Source: Ficedula albicollis
Taxonomy: Eukaryota; Chordata; Aves; Passeriformes; Muscicapidae
Assembly: GCF_000247815.1 (NCBI RefSeq)
Contig: NC_021678.1
Coordinates: forward strand, 25,125,036 to 25,189,035
Length of the DNA stretch: 64,000 bases
Reading direction: 5' to 3'
The position numbers and the translations under genes are program-made. The notes beneath the pieces are model-generated. The model had not been told where the DNA came from, did not search any database, and saw nothing but the letters and a program-made list of their open reading frames with translations. Shown one piece after another: positions 12,509-24,865 of the stretch; the first letter of the stretch is position 1; each line of letters opens with the position of its first letter.

Positions 12509-12732
12509 CCTGGGAAGTGCAAGATCCAGCCTGTTTCTGGGTACCCTCTAAATCCCCCAGAACTGAGAAGAAGAGGGTCATGACTCCACCCTGGGAAGTG
12601 CAAGATCCAGCCTGTTTCTGGATACCCTCTAAATCCCCCAGAGCTGAGAAGAAGAGGGTCATGACTCCATAGCCTGTTTCTGGGTACCCTCTAAATCCCC
12701 CAGAACTGAGAAGAAGAGGGTCATGACTCCAC
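12509..12732. repeat. 81-bp tandem array, 2.75 copies
   Basis: Copies 12509-12589 and 12590-12670, plus a third copy lacking its first 19 bp (12671-12731). Copy 2 has GGATACC and AGCTGAG where copies 1 and 3 have GGGTACC and AACTGAG, so copy 3 is closer to copy 1. The 81-bp period is a multiple of three, so a plus-strand frame stays open through this array and the one before it; nothing suggests that it is translated. Confidence 0.95.
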
Positions 12733-12734
12733 TT

Positions 12735-13868
12735 CCCTTGAAGTAGAAGGAAAACTCCTGCTGACCCCAGTAATTACAGATCAGGTACTTCTTTGTTCTG
12801 TCCCTGCAATCATCTGTTTTTCCATAAAAAGCATCAACTACCTCAGAAAATCCTATCCCCATTCTTGGCAGCTGGGGTCATGCAGGACTCATTAAAGAAA
12901 GTAAATATAGGATGTGGGCATGCCTGGCAGTGACAGCTTCCTGGTGGTGCCAGCAGGCCCTCTGCCAGGTAATGCTGAACTCCCAGTGAGAGCTTCCCAG
13001 AGCACCTTTGGGATGTGTACAGAAGAGTTCTGTGGTGAGATGAAATATTTAAAGCCACTTTGGGTTGAAGCGAGGTGGGAGAGCAGCAGCCTCTTTAATC
13101 TGTGCACAGCTTTAAGACTGCATGTGAATCATTGATGAGGAGGGAAGAGTGTTTCTAAAGCTCTGGCAGGTCATTAAACCTGGTGATGGACTCATTAAAC
13201 AGGGAGCTGCATGGAAAGCTCTGGACAAAAGTACTGGAGTATTTCACATCTCTTGCCCTGTGGAGTGCCAGCACTTTTTACCTGTGACTCTCGGGGTATT
13301 TTATTAATAAAGGCAAATGTCTTAGGTCAGTGGATCATGTTACATAACAGAAAATGTGCAAAAAGCTTTTTGATCTGAGAGGCAAGAAAGTAAGAACACA
13401 CAATAGTTGGAATTCCGGACTCGTGGTGTTTCTAAACATCTGATTGCATTGCATAGGGGGATTGGGTAAATCACCACTGCCAAATCTTTTATCTGAGACT
13501 TAATTGGGCTGGGAAAGGTGGGGGAGTGTTGCAGTGTTAGTGCTTCCATGGCTCCAGTGGAAGAGAAGTAGAAAATGACACTTAGCCAAGTGTTGTCCTC
13601 AAATCCACGTGTGTTCACAGTTTCTGCTGGCCTCAGTGCCCACACCATGGTGCTGTTTGACCTCTACTGTACCTATGCCTCAGGCTTTCACTGACCCACC
13701 TGCAAAGACTTACATGCTGCTCAATGGGTTGGATAATTTTCTGGCCATGGCAGTGACAAATGCAGTGTCACTCCATCTCTTCAAATGAATTTTGTTCTCT
13801 TTGGAGAGAATTTTGCTTTTCAGCAAAACTGTGGTGAAGTGTTTGCCATAGATCTGAGTAAACCAGGA
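12735..13868. other. Non-coding unique sequence
   Basis: No gene, TE or RNA recognised. Short frames (60-102 codons) on both strands without domain content. Confidence 0.55.
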
Positions 13869-13948
13869 CTTGCTTACAGGCCCTGCACTTCATTTCTGAT
13901 TGTTAAGTCTTGCTTACAGGCCCTGCACTTCATTTCTGATAGTTAAGT
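13869..13948. repeat. 40-bp tandem duplication
   Basis: Copies 13869-13908 and 13909-13948, both starting CTTGCTTACAGGCCC and differing by one base (GATTGTT/GATAGTT). The match equals the period exactly, so no microhomology is left at the junction. Confidence 0.95.
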
Positions 13949-13949
13949 A

Positions 13950-15953
13950 CACAGACCTAGATGCTTGTATGTATTGCCCTCTTGGCTTTGGCTGGGTTTG
14001 CAGGATTTGAACAACACCCCTGATTGCTGTACATTTACATAGCTGTGTTCCAAAGCACTGTGCAAATGTCATGCAGAGGAGATGATATCTGCCTTCCTCA
14101 GGGGGGTGGACATTGTCCCTCACCTGGCAGGCAATCAGCAAGTGACCTTTTCTGCAGAAAGCTGCAGCTGTCTGCCCTCGCTTCTGTGGCCCTCAGGAGA
14201 CAGTGGGAACAGCTGCAGAGGGAAAGAACCTTCAAATTTGCAATGGGGAGGAGGAGCAAGAGGTTAGAAATGTGGAGGATGCTTCTGGGTTGAGAGCTCT
14301 GAGTGCCTCTTCCCTGTCTCTTGGTCTGGAGGAGAATGAGAGGAGATGGAGGCAGCTTAGAGGAAGGGCTTGTCTGTTGTGGCAGAGCTGATTTCTCACT
14401 CAGATGAGGCCTTAAGGCTCAGGTAAGTCCATGGATTGCTTGAAGCCATGGGTGGTGCAGGGTGGTGAAAAAGCTCCATTCCCCTTGCTGGGTGTGGTAG
14501 CTGCATCTTGGTGTTTATAGCTTCTTCTTGAAGTTATGTTGGGATGTCTTACTTCTAAATGTAATTGCTTCTGGCAGTGTGGAGAGCTGATGCTACTTAA
14601 TATTGCTTAGGAATTCAGAAGAGGAAGTGGAAAATAATTAAATATGAAGTTCTGCTGTTGCTGCACATAAAGTTATCAAAGATGCTCTAGTTTTGTCCTC
14701 AACTAAACAGTAATTGAGTTGTTCCTTTTGCTTTTTCTTTTTTGTCCTTTGCTTGAAACAAATAAGCTCTCCCTTAAATGAGCTATTTCCAGAAATCTGT
14801 AAGCAGTATGCTCATTGGAGGTGGGAAGAGGGGTATGTGTGAAGGTTTGGGAATGCACAATTGGGTATAAGGAGTGCAATGGGAAAGAACAAATGAATTC
14901 TGTCACTGTAAGTGAAGATTAAGCAGTGAAGAGAGTGCAGCTTCAGCTGGCAGTCATTGCATGAACAGCTTGGATATTTCAATAATCAGTTTAAAGTTGA
15001 GTTTATCAGGCTCTTCAAGGTGTGTGGTTGTAGCTCAAAGCCATTGAAAGTCGAGAGAGATTATGATGGTGTGGAGTAAAAATGCATTAATGAGATCTCC
15101 TCCATCCGTGTGAGGAGGAGACAGAGCTGGTGTTGTCAGGAGCAGTTTTCTGTAGCTTGTGATCCTCAACTCCTGGTCTCAACTAGGAGCAGAGAATGTT
15201 GTTTATCTGTTGAAAGCTCAGACACTCCCTGAAGCTGAACCACCTCTGGGCTTTCCTAATAGCCTGTGGCTCTCCAGTCCCAGAAAACATCTATTTTCTC
15301 TCCCCTGCTGTTGAACCAAGTGGCCTGCAGTGGACAGACAGAGACAAGAGCTCATCCTTGCCCAGGTGTGCTCTGGCTGGAGAATGTCCCTCCCTCCTAA
15401 GTCAGAGGGGCTGCAGGGAATGGCCCACGTGGCTGTGCTGTCCTGGCCATCAGACAGAAATCTGCACGTGCTTCTTGTTTCAGTGGGGCTGGACTACTGA
15501 GTAGTGTGTTTTGCAGTATTTTTACTTGGGCAAGTCCATAGGCAATTACCTTGAGAAGAGCTGTGTCCCGTGGGAATCTCTCCTGGGGATACCCAGAGGC
15601 TGTGCTGTCTCTGGCACTCCTCTGCCTGTAATTACGGGCGGCAACTCCGTCAGATGCTGCGCTGAGAAATTAATCTTTATTTCCTGCTTAATCAAAAACA
15701 TCTTGTTGGAATGGTTTGTTCCATTCTGGAGCTCTGTGGTGTGTGTTACCTCTCTGATTTCCAGCCCTTAGACTGGCTGGGATTCTATCCCTTCTGATTT
15801 CTCCAGTGAGTAGCCAGTCTTCAGCTGGATTTTTGGCATCTAGCAAAGGGCAGCCTGGACCTTGACTACAGTCAGCTGTCCCACGAGCAATTACTGCAGC
15901 TGCTCTCCCTTTCAGCCCATGGGGAGGCTGAGGCTTGACCTAGAGGGAGGAGA
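13950..15953. other. 2 kb without a supported gene
   Basis: Unique-looking sequence with short overlapping frames only. No repeats, TEs or RNA genes recognised. Confidence 0.55.
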
Positions 15954-16071
15954 GATGCTTTGAGATCCAAATCTCTGCCATGGCTGGATGTAATGGTGCC
16001 AGTAGGGGATGTGATGCTTTGAGATCCAAATCTCTGCCATGGCTGGATGTAATGGTCCCAGTAGGGGATGT
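15954..16071. repeat. 59-bp tandem duplication
   Basis: Copies 15954-16012 and 16013-16071, each starting GATGCTTTGAGATCC and ending AGGGGATGT. One substitution (GGTGCC/GGTCCC). Confidence 0.95.
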
Positions 16072-17361
16072 GCTTTCCTGGGAGTGTTTTTTGTGTTCGT
16101 GCTTGCCTTTTTACTCTGTACCAGAGGTTGGCCTGATCCTTCTGCTAGGCAGGTAAAGGGGCATTTGAATAACACCTCTTACTGAGAGAGGAGTGGACAG
16201 CCAGCCAATCTTCCATCCCATTGTCTCATGAAAGAAGAAAATTGTCTGTGTTATATTTCCCCTCTGGAACAACTTCGGTGTACTTGGTATAATTCCATAA
16301 TCATCTGGGTCTTTTTGTCTTACTGCTTTCACCAGATCAATGCAGCAGTTTTTTTCAAATCCAGTGGGACAGCAGAACATAAACAGGTGGAAGGGAAGTT
16401 CAAGGGGGGAAATATCCCAAAAGAAGCTACCACTTTTTCCTGAATTTAAAGGACTGGAAGAAAATGCATTTGTAAAGGATGAAATTCCTCAATATAGTTT
16501 ACGTGGCTAGAGGATAAGGAAAGATGCATGTGCATTTGCTGAATGTGTGCTGGGGAATGGCCTACAAAAGGCTGCTGAGGACAGCAACATAAAATTAAGG
16601 AAAAAGGGAAACTGTAAGGTGAAAAGAATAGAAATTGTCCTGATGAAAGCTATTTAACAAGCTGTAGGTGATTTCCTTAAGGGAATGGATAAACTCTCAA
16701 TTTTTGGGGCTTTTTAAAAGTAAACTGGACAAAACAGTAAGAAATATGCTCTAGGAACTAATTTTATGTCAATTTGATGGATTAATGACCTAATTGGTCT
16801 TTTGGTTTCCTTCCATCTCTCATGCCTACTGTTCCGTGAGCAGCAGCTTCATTAGGAATAAACTAGGTGAAAGGAATATGTTACTGGAAATACTCATTTA
16901 CTTTCAATGATTTGGTCATTTTCCAGACCTCTTGGTCATGATAAAGCTTTGGTGCTGTAGAAGCCAGAATGGGTGTGGGGCTCAGAGGTTGCCAAACTAA
17001 AACTTGCTTTTTGCTTTCCCTATAAGGCCTTGAGTTGTTTGTGTCTCTTGGACAGGACATTTTTCTGAGACCTGTTCTTCCAAAGCTGTGGCAGTTCATT
17101 CTCTGCTACACCTGTAGGCTGGTCTGTGCCACCTTGCCCTCTCTGCAGGCTCCTTGGAGCTTCTCCAGAGCACAAATAGGCAGACAGATGGTTTTTGGTG
17201 CCACATTTCATGTGTCTGGGCTATCTGGTGAGGCAAACCAGATGGCAAGTTTTGAAAACATCCTTTTCCCTTCTCCATGCGTTTTCCACCTTTCAGGTTT
17301 CCTGTGCTGCCCAACTTCCTAAATGTCCCACACAGAAATTGGATATATGACCAGGGAAAGA
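16072..17361. other. Non-coding unique sequence
   Basis: No gene recognised. The stretch 16600-16880 is AT-rich. Frames of up to 95 codons overlap on opposite strands. Confidence 0.55.
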
Positions 17362-17460
17362 GGGAGGGCATGATGGCTGTACTTTGGTATTGTTGTACTT
17401 TGGTACTGTTGGGGGAGGGCATGATGGCTGTACTTTGGTATTGTACTTTGGTACTGTTGC
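17362..17460. repeat. 51-bp tandem duplication with internal sub-repeat
   Basis: Copies start at 17362 and 17413 (GGGAGGGCATGATGGCTG). Inside each copy TGTACTTTGGTA occurs twice, so there are two levels of repetition. Copy 2 is 3 bp shorter (TATTGTACTT against TATTGTTGTACTT). Confidence 0.95.
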
Positions 17461-17464
17461 TTCC

Positions 17465-19210
17465 TGGAAATTACTTCCTGTGCATTGGAGGAGCTTCAGG
17501 ATGGTCAAGATGCTCGAGAGACCAGAACCTGCTGGTCCATTGAGAGAACATCAAGGTGGTTTTGGTGAGCACAGCAAGGCACACAGCTGTGACTTCTACC
17601 TATTGCATTTCATCCCAGTAACCATGAAGGGTTTTCTTTTTCTTCCCATTCTCCTTGACTGTTTACTCTTTCCTTTGTCTTTTTCTGTACCATTTAGGAT
17701 ATGTGGACTGTGGCTATATCTACTGTGCTGCTACACTCAGGATTTCAAGTACTGAGAAAACTGTCTTGCTTCCTTGTCATCTCTTTCCCTTTGTACATCT
17801 GCTGGTAAAACAACCTGGCAATAGATGAAACTTTAAATACATTAGGCATTCATTTACATTTGAAGAGGGAAATAAAATATGCATGACTCACCATAATTCA
17901 GATTCACAGACTGTTTCCAGATTACATTTCTGCAATCAAAATTTGACTTTTTAAAACAGTTTTAATGACTGTAGGTGGTGGTATATTTTTCCTTTTCTAA
18001 GGTTTAAATGGTGCAGCTCTCAGGGTGTTCAGTGAACACTTCCTCATTTGATAGAGGTGATCTCTGAATTTCATGATTTCTTTTCAGAGTCTTCAGGTCT
18101 GGTAAACTGTGAGCATCATCTAGAGCATACCTCTAACCTTGGGTGGGGTAGCAGAGACTGAGCCTTGGTTGGAATTGGTCCCAGTATTTTTTGTGTTCCT
18201 GAACTCAGCTCAGTCATAGCCTCTCTTATCTCATTTTCAATGGCTTATTTTCTCAAACTGCTTACAGGTGTCTGTTCCCTTGGAATGCAGAGTGCATTTA
18301 CTGATTTTTAAATTGACCAAAACAACCTTGGCAAATACCACTTGAAGCTGCAGCTCCTATAACCCCCTTATGTTTTATCTTTCATTATTTTGGTGTTCAC
18401 ATTATTTGGTGCTGTTCCATGTTATCCAATTGTAAATTACCAGAAGGGAATGGCAGTGGAGTGGAACCACTGATCCTCTGTCTATAGTTCAGACTAATCT
18501 TAAAATCATTGGTATGAAGAGCACAAACTTGATGCTGGAAGGAGATTTCTGCAGACTGTATCCTTAGCTTTCTCAGTGCAATGCAGAATTTCTACATGTA
18601 TGGGAAGGATTGTGGTTGCATATGGGAAAACTTGTGAGATCTTGGAATCCTTTGAGAGTCGCACTAGTGAAGTTTTTAGGTAGTGAAGACTTGTGCTGGA
18701 GAGAGATGAAACTGGTGAAAGAGTGATCTGTTAATATCAAACGCCAGAAGATTAGAAAAATGTGTCTTCTGAAAACACTTGCAGGGGAATGGCCACTGTG
18801 CTGTGTTTCCTTTGGCCCCTTGCACTTAATGATTGCCCTTGGAATAGCAGTTGTGCTACTGAACTGACCTGTGTACCTTGCTGGCACCATTGTGTGTCCT
18901 GTGGACAGAGAATGAAAATGCTAATGCATGATTTATGTGTCAAGCCAGCACAGCTACATTACCTGGCTGAGCTGCACAGTGCACCAGTGCAATAGAGACT
19001 GCATCTCTCCAGGGCTCAGTGCTTCTCACTCTGACCCCTCTGCTTTGCTGAGGTGGTTCCAGATGCTCCTCCTGGAAGGGGAAGCATCCTGTGTGCTGCT
19101 TCTGTGATGCTTGAGAAGAGGGAGGAGAAACTCCCCATGCTCAGCTGCTGGCCAGCAACCAGGATGCATTATTAGCCATGGGTATGCCTGAGCTGAGTGT
19201 ACCTGCTGAA
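17465..19210. other. Non-coding unique sequence
   Basis: No supported gene. A frame of 123 codons starts inside the duplication on the left (17384-17755), has no recognisable content, and is best read as chance. Confidence 0.55.
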
Positions 19211-19362
19211 CTGGGAACCCAGGGAAGTGACAGAGACAGTCTCTCAAGGCAATTTAGGAGAAATCATTTCCTCAGTAACATGAATACTGGGAACCCAGGG
19301 AAGTGACAGAGACAGTCTTTCAAGGCAATTTAGGAGAAAGCATTTCCTCAGTAACGTGAATG
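19211..19362. repeat. 76-bp tandem duplication, older
   Basis: Copies 19211-19286 and 19287-19362, each starting CTGGGAACCCAGGG. Four differences were noted (for example AAATCAT/AAAGCAT and AACATG/AACGTG), making this one of the most diverged pairs in the window. Confidence 0.95.
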
Positions 19363-20333
19363 TGACAGTTTTGGAGTTCATATTTTCTTTTAAAAGCTTA
19401 TACCATATTTGTGGGTTTCCCTTCTAGATTCTGCTAAGGCCTGACTGAGCAGGGGTAGGGAAGAGGACATGTAAAGAGGCTAAATCAGAAGTGTGAGCCT
19501 AAGAGAGGTGGCACAGTTTGACTTGGAAGTCAGACTGTTTTTCTTTTCCTGGCTTTTGTGTTCTGGTGTTCTCTGCAGCCACCAAAGGCTGATCTTTTAT
19601 GCTGGAGCTGCACTCTATTCTGAGCTTGTCCACTGCTTTGGGATCTGTGTGTGGGTGCTGCCTCTTGGAAGTGCTCCTGGGACATGGCCAGCTATGGGCT
19701 GAGCCTTCAGGCTGTGTAGGTCAAGGGTACATGAGATACAAGCAAATGGTATCAGCACCATATGGAAAATGGCTATTTGTTAATATTCCCTAGTCTCTGG
19801 ATGACATTTGGTAAACACAACAGCTAGACTGCCCTATAAAGAGATTCAAATGACTTCTTGGAATGGAGACATTGACTTGTTCTGTGAAGATTTTGCATTA
19901 CCTGCAAGCGTGTGCTGTTTTCTACAGATCCTGATCTCTTGGAGTTTTCTTTCTGTTGTTGATTCATGTGAGGCTTAGCAAAGCCACGTGCAACCCAGCA
20001 GGTGATTGTCAACTTTATCATGCTGGCAAGGTGTGGCAGCAGGATAAAAGTCAGGAAGATTACTTCTCCATTGATTTAACATAACCTCTATTCAGCAGAG
20101 ATCCCAGCTGAATGCAGACATACAGCTCTTCTTGGCTGTGTGGTCCTTCTATCCTGTAACATGGGTGATAGTGAATAGGAATATAAATCCTAACTGCCAG
20201 GGTGCCTCCTTTTCTCAGCCTGTGTCATGGTCTTACAAGTTGCTTTGTGTCTCAGTTAGAAATCCCAGCTGTGGGAGTTTAGTTCACCTGTAAATGAAGA
20301 TATTGCAGGAGAGGGGAATAGCTACAAAATGTC

Positions 20334-20402
20334 CTTTTTTGTTGTTGTTTGTTTTTTTTGTTGTTGTTTGGTTTTTTGATTGTTTGTTTGTTTGTTTTTG
20401 GT
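20334..20402. repeat. T/G-rich low-complexity tract (GTTT)n
   Basis: A mixture of TTTTTTG, GTTGTT and finally (GTTT)n units. It could be a decayed antisense poly-A tail with microsatellite growth, but no retroposon body is recognised beside it. Confidence 0.85.
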
Positions 20403-21190
20403 GTTGTGAGATGTTTTCTGCTGTGCTCACTCACCAGCCAGGGTTAAGTGGTAGACTTGCTCCCAGCTGAGCTGAAATGGGACAGTACTACATAGAGCTT
20501 TTTAATCAAAGAGATGATCTTGGTATCAGTGTTGGGGTGTTATGTTTTGAAGCTCTTTGGTTTTATTTCCTAATGCCCTTATGATGTCTGTCCCTGGAAA
20601 AGCACGGTGGTGTTTGGAAGTGGCACGGTGCTTTTTATGATCTTAAGTGTGCCTATTAAAACAAAAAAAAGGCCATATTGAAAATCCATTTTCTCCTTGC
20701 AGGTCTTGAGCAATTTTGTAAGATATAATAAGATGAGCAATCTGGTTCTGGCAGTGAAAAGAACAGATGCCAAGCTATAATTTCCCTTACCAGAAAATGC
20801 TGTTGGAGTCACTTTGTGTTGTAGAGAGAAGAATCTGTGTTATTAATAGAGGACAGTTAAAACTTGGAGTCCTGAGAGCACACACTTCATCTGGTCTGTG
20901 CCATATGGAGGATGGTAGGCAGGGAGGCATCCTGGCCAGCCAGAAGAGTTTGCAACCTCTTGGAGTGTAAGAAGTTGTCTGTACCTTGACTTAGCAGCGG
21001 AAGAAACTGCTGGGTAGCACATCTGATAACCAAGGAGCTGTGTTTCTGACTACAGGAACTGTTTCTATATTTTTCTGAAGGCTGGCCTCCATGGAAAATG
21101 GCAGAGCAAAGCTGGAATTACCCAATTGCACTGAACTGGTAGCTGTGGGCCCTTTTCACACTTTCAGATGAACAGATTCAAGGAATTGGG

Positions 21191-21221
<31 letters not shown>
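21191..21221. repeat. Poly-A run of 31
   Basis: 31 uninterrupted A residues after GAATTGGG. The sequence upstream is not a TE I recognise, so a retroposed tail is possible but unsupported. Confidence 0.95.
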
Positions 21222-21223
<2 letters not shown>

Positions 21224-22759
21224 TCTTCAGAATGCTGAAATTTGCCTTTGTGAAAACGTACTTTCTCTTATCCCCATCTCCTTGCCAAGGTCAGACCCCA
21301 ACAAGCTTCTGGAACAATACATCTGCCCACTTATTCTGTGGATACAGGTGTGCAGGAGTGGTGGTTAGTGCTGAGTCACAGGGGTAAATTCACACCTGAA
21401 TTTCCTATATTTTAATATTCCTAGCCTAGTAAGCCCTAACTTGTTTAAGCAGTTTGTAACTTGCTCCCTATTCTGTCCACCTCTCTTCTTATTAAGATTG
21501 TATTAAATGCTGGGTCACAACTAACCTGTTTTTCTGCACAGAGATAACATTGCACTCTCAGGATCATCAGATTTGTTCATCCCCATTAACTGATGGGCAT
21601 ATGCTTTTCTTTCCTCTTTTCTTTTAATGTATTTATAGAGCCTCCTTTGTTGCCTTTATGTCCTCATTAGTTGTAATTCTACTTGTGCCCTAACCTTTCT
21701 GATTTATCCCTGCTTGCTTATGCTAGTCCTTTATACTTTGAGTTGCTTGTCCTTGTTCCCACTTTCTATACAGTTGCTTTTTGATTGTTCAGCCTTTAAA
21801 GTGCTCCTAATGTAACCATATTGGTTTCAAGCTATGTTCAGTAGCTTTGCTCTGTACCAGGATAGGCTGCTATTGTGCTTTTTGTACAGTCCCTTTCAGC
21901 ACTACCACCTCTTCTGCATTCCTCCCTACCTTAGATTATCTTCCCAAGAGACCATCCCTCACAGTTTTGAATGTGTTCAAGTCTGATTGTTTTGTTTTAA
22001 AGTCTACTGTCCTCATTCTCCTGAACTCTTTTCCTTTCTCTGCTGTCTTATGATCACTTTCATCTGCATTGCTTTCCACCTTTCAGTCCTAAACAGTTTC
22101 TCCTTAGTGGAATCAAATCTAAATTCCCACTACTTACTGTAGTTTACCTCAGCTTTTAAAACAAAGACCCACCACAAAGAGCCCAGACTCTCTATTTCAT
22201 ACTGTGCTCTTTTCAGTAACCAATATCCTCCAGAGAAAGTGATACTTCTACTATTACCCAGAAGAGACTCATCCACTTGCTTCTCTCTGGATAATTCTCT
22301 TCTTCCCACTTTTTCTTGAGCAAAAGATCTGGAACAGGACCTGACATTTCTCCTGTTCTTGACCTTCAGGCAGGCATTGCTGCCATGAAGTGCAGCACCC
22401 CTTCACTTTTTCTGTTGTTATTCCCCCAAGTATGTGCATTTATAGCTTCCTTTTCTTTCTGTGTTCTTGCTTCTTACAACATCATTTGAAGTAGGGAAAA
22501 ATTCCAATGTTAGACACCAGATAAGTAAAATCAGAATAGGGACTTTTATAATCTCAACCAGAAATTGATTTTTCCTTCACAGTGGGCTTTGAGCTACTGT
22601 GAAACATCTCTGCTCATTATTGGGATCCAATACAAAAGCTGATAAATTAAAGCTGGTGTATTAAAGCTTTGCTTTTAATGCTGTCTGCCCCTCTGCTTAA
22701 TAGGCTGTATCAAAGAATGTATTTACTGTGTCATTTGAGGCTTCTCCTCTGATACTCCT

Positions 22760-23023
22760 TACAAATGACAGGATGAGAAGACACAGCCTTATGTTGCACA
22801 GATGAAGTTTAGATTGGATATTAGGGAAAGTTTTTTCTTCACAGAAAAGTTATGGAGCACTGGAAAAGATTGCCCAGGAAGGTGGCTCTCCAGCTTTGAG
22901 GTATTTGGAACACATGAAGATATGGTGCTTAGGGATCTGGTTTGGTGGTGGTCTTGACAGTGTTAGTTTTACAGCTGGATTTCATCTTGAAGATCTTTCC
23001 AACCTAAATGAGTCTGTGCTTCT
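22760..23023 (+). mobile_element. CR1 LINE 3' end, plus strand
   Basis: The sequence follows the avian CR1 3' terminal region in order: GTTTAGATTGGATATTAGGG, AAAGTTTTTTCTTCACAG, a 'TGGAGCACTGGAAAAGATTGCCCAGGAAG'-type segment, the GTGCTTAGGGATCTGGTTTG region, TTGACAGTGTTAG, and GATCTTTCCAACCTAAATGA with a decayed ATTCTATG tail. It covers roughly the last 260 bp; the end of ORF2 and everything before it are missing, as usual for 5'-truncated CR1. Divergence is substantial, so it is an old insertion. Confidence 0.85.
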
Positions 23024-24764
23024 ACTTGTTTCTTCAGGGCAGAGATACCTGGCCAGCTAACTCTGGGAATCAAGAGACCACATTAATTCTCATTTGTCTG
23101 TCCCTCACAGGATCTTCAGTCTGGCCTCTCAGGGCTTTCTGTTAAAATAGTCATTCCCTGTCCCTGAGAAGGTGTGTTTGCAAGCTTGGCTGGTCTCAGG
23201 TGATATGGATGCCACTCATTTAATAGCAGGAACAGGTAAATGTGCATGTAAAAGGGGATAAGCATCTTCAGTAGAGCTGATGCATAGTTAAATCAGGAAA
23301 CAGTTCAGATGCAGAACAAGAGTTTTTATTGGACTTGCAACCCTCTGCAGTATTTGATACCTCCATGAGTACTATCTGCCATCACTGGACCTATTAGTTT
23401 AATCTCATTACTTGTGAGAGCCACTTTTTTTTTCCCCCCTGAATTCTTAGGCTGGAAGTATTAACTCATTATATCATATGCTGCTTCAGTCTTGCTGACT
23501 TAGGATGGTTTCCAAGAAGTTGTTTGCCTAAGGTGAGAAAGAGATATTATTCTATTGTAAGAAGCTTAAGAGATCATTTGCCTTTCATGTGAGCTGATTG
23601 ATTCAGCTAGTGCAGATCACAGGTGGGCAAATGATTTGACAACCAGCTGATCTAGGAGTGGTAGGTTCAAGTTTCTGCTCTGCTCTAGAGTTAATACCTT
23701 GCCAAAATCAGAGGTGTTCAGAAGCCTAACTCTGAAGAGGGGTTAGAGATTCAAGTTTGATTTGGATATCAGTCTCTGAACTCTCCTCTGGTTTGAAGGC
23801 ATATGTAAAGACCTTTCTCTTGTGTCTGGAACCTGCAAACTTTAAAGGTTCTTTGGTAATAAATGGCTGGCACAAAATTTGTCTAGAGAAGAAAACTCAT
23901 GTGAAGTACAGGTTATCAACTCTTGGAATAAATTAGCCTCCAAACTCATGTGAATGCCCTCTTTCAGACATAATGTGATTTTATGTTAGAGGAATGAGTG
24001 GCAGGGCTTTAAAACTTCCAGGACAATGATATCCATTTGGGAATGTAAGGAACCCTAATGTGTGCTGCCTCCATGCCACTTGCTAATCTACCTCATCTTT
24101 TCTGAGCATTCTCGTGATGAAATAACCACAGTTAAGTCTCCTAGGCAATTACATGATCATAATCCTCACAAACACTGGTTTCTTCCACAAACGCCCGTGG
24201 CAGCAAATGCAAAACCCGTTCTCCACAATTGTGACTACCATCAATATTTCCCATCTCTGGCAGCATTCCTTCCTGAAGTCCCATTCCCTCCAGCTGTGCT
24301 ATTCAACCCTCTGTGCCAGGTTTCCAAGAATTCTTTGCATCCTGCCACGTCTGTTTGTCTTTTCCACATAGCTGTAATTTGATGCTCAGGTCCTGTCTCA
24401 CAGGGACATTCCAGTGGTGTTGCATACCAACTGCAGCAGTGAGCTGTGTAGATGGTGAGCTGAAGAGCAAGGCCTGTATATTGGACTGTTCCCAGGGAAA
24501 AATTAACAGTGAATTGATCTTCATACTGCCTTTTGCACCTCAGTAATTTTCACCTACTTGTGAACAGACAGATCAACACTGAGCTCTGAAGGAAACAATT
24601 TGTGGCACTAACAGATAATTTTTGGGGAACCCTGTATCGTGACATGGAGCTTCTGTGTGAAACAGGATAGCCATTTGTCCTGGGGTCTTTAACCTCTAGA
24701 CCTAACAGCACAAGGACAAAACCAGAAAAACCTTCCTGTTAGAGCCCAGGGATCAGAGGATGCC

Positions 24765-24865
24765 TGTGTAATTACTAGCCATTAAATAAAGTATGCCCCT
24801 AAGTCTTCAAATGCCAAGGCACATGTGTAATTAGCTGATAAATTGCAAATGAATAATTAGCCAGC
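24765..24865. promoter_or_regulatory. Candidate conserved non-coding element
   Basis: Dense homeodomain-type cores in about 100 bp: GTGTAATTACTAGCCATTAAA, then GTGTAATTAGCTGATAAATTG, CAAATGAATAATTAGCC. The spacing and AT-rich yet non-repetitive composition resemble vertebrate developmental enhancers. No frame runs through it. Conservation cannot be tested here. Confidence 0.35.

Larger units (their letters stand above)
19365..22755. other. 3.4 kb non-coding with simple repeats
   Basis: Contains the T/G-rich tract at 20334 and the poly-A run at 21191. From 21400 to 22500 the plus strand is pyrimidine-rich (many TTCT and CTCC words). No gene or RNA recognised. Confidence 0.55.

Noticed and set aside
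12319..12672. 117-codon frame with repeated peptides
   Set aside because: Open only because the 57- and 81-bp periods are multiples of three; no upstream gene context.
12395..12732. CRISPR-like array
   Set aside because: Repeats are directly adjacent without spacers, in a eukaryotic genome; plain tandem duplication.
23640..23700. GGTTCAAGT resembling a tRNA B box
   Set aside because: No A box at the right distance and no cloverleaf could be drawn.
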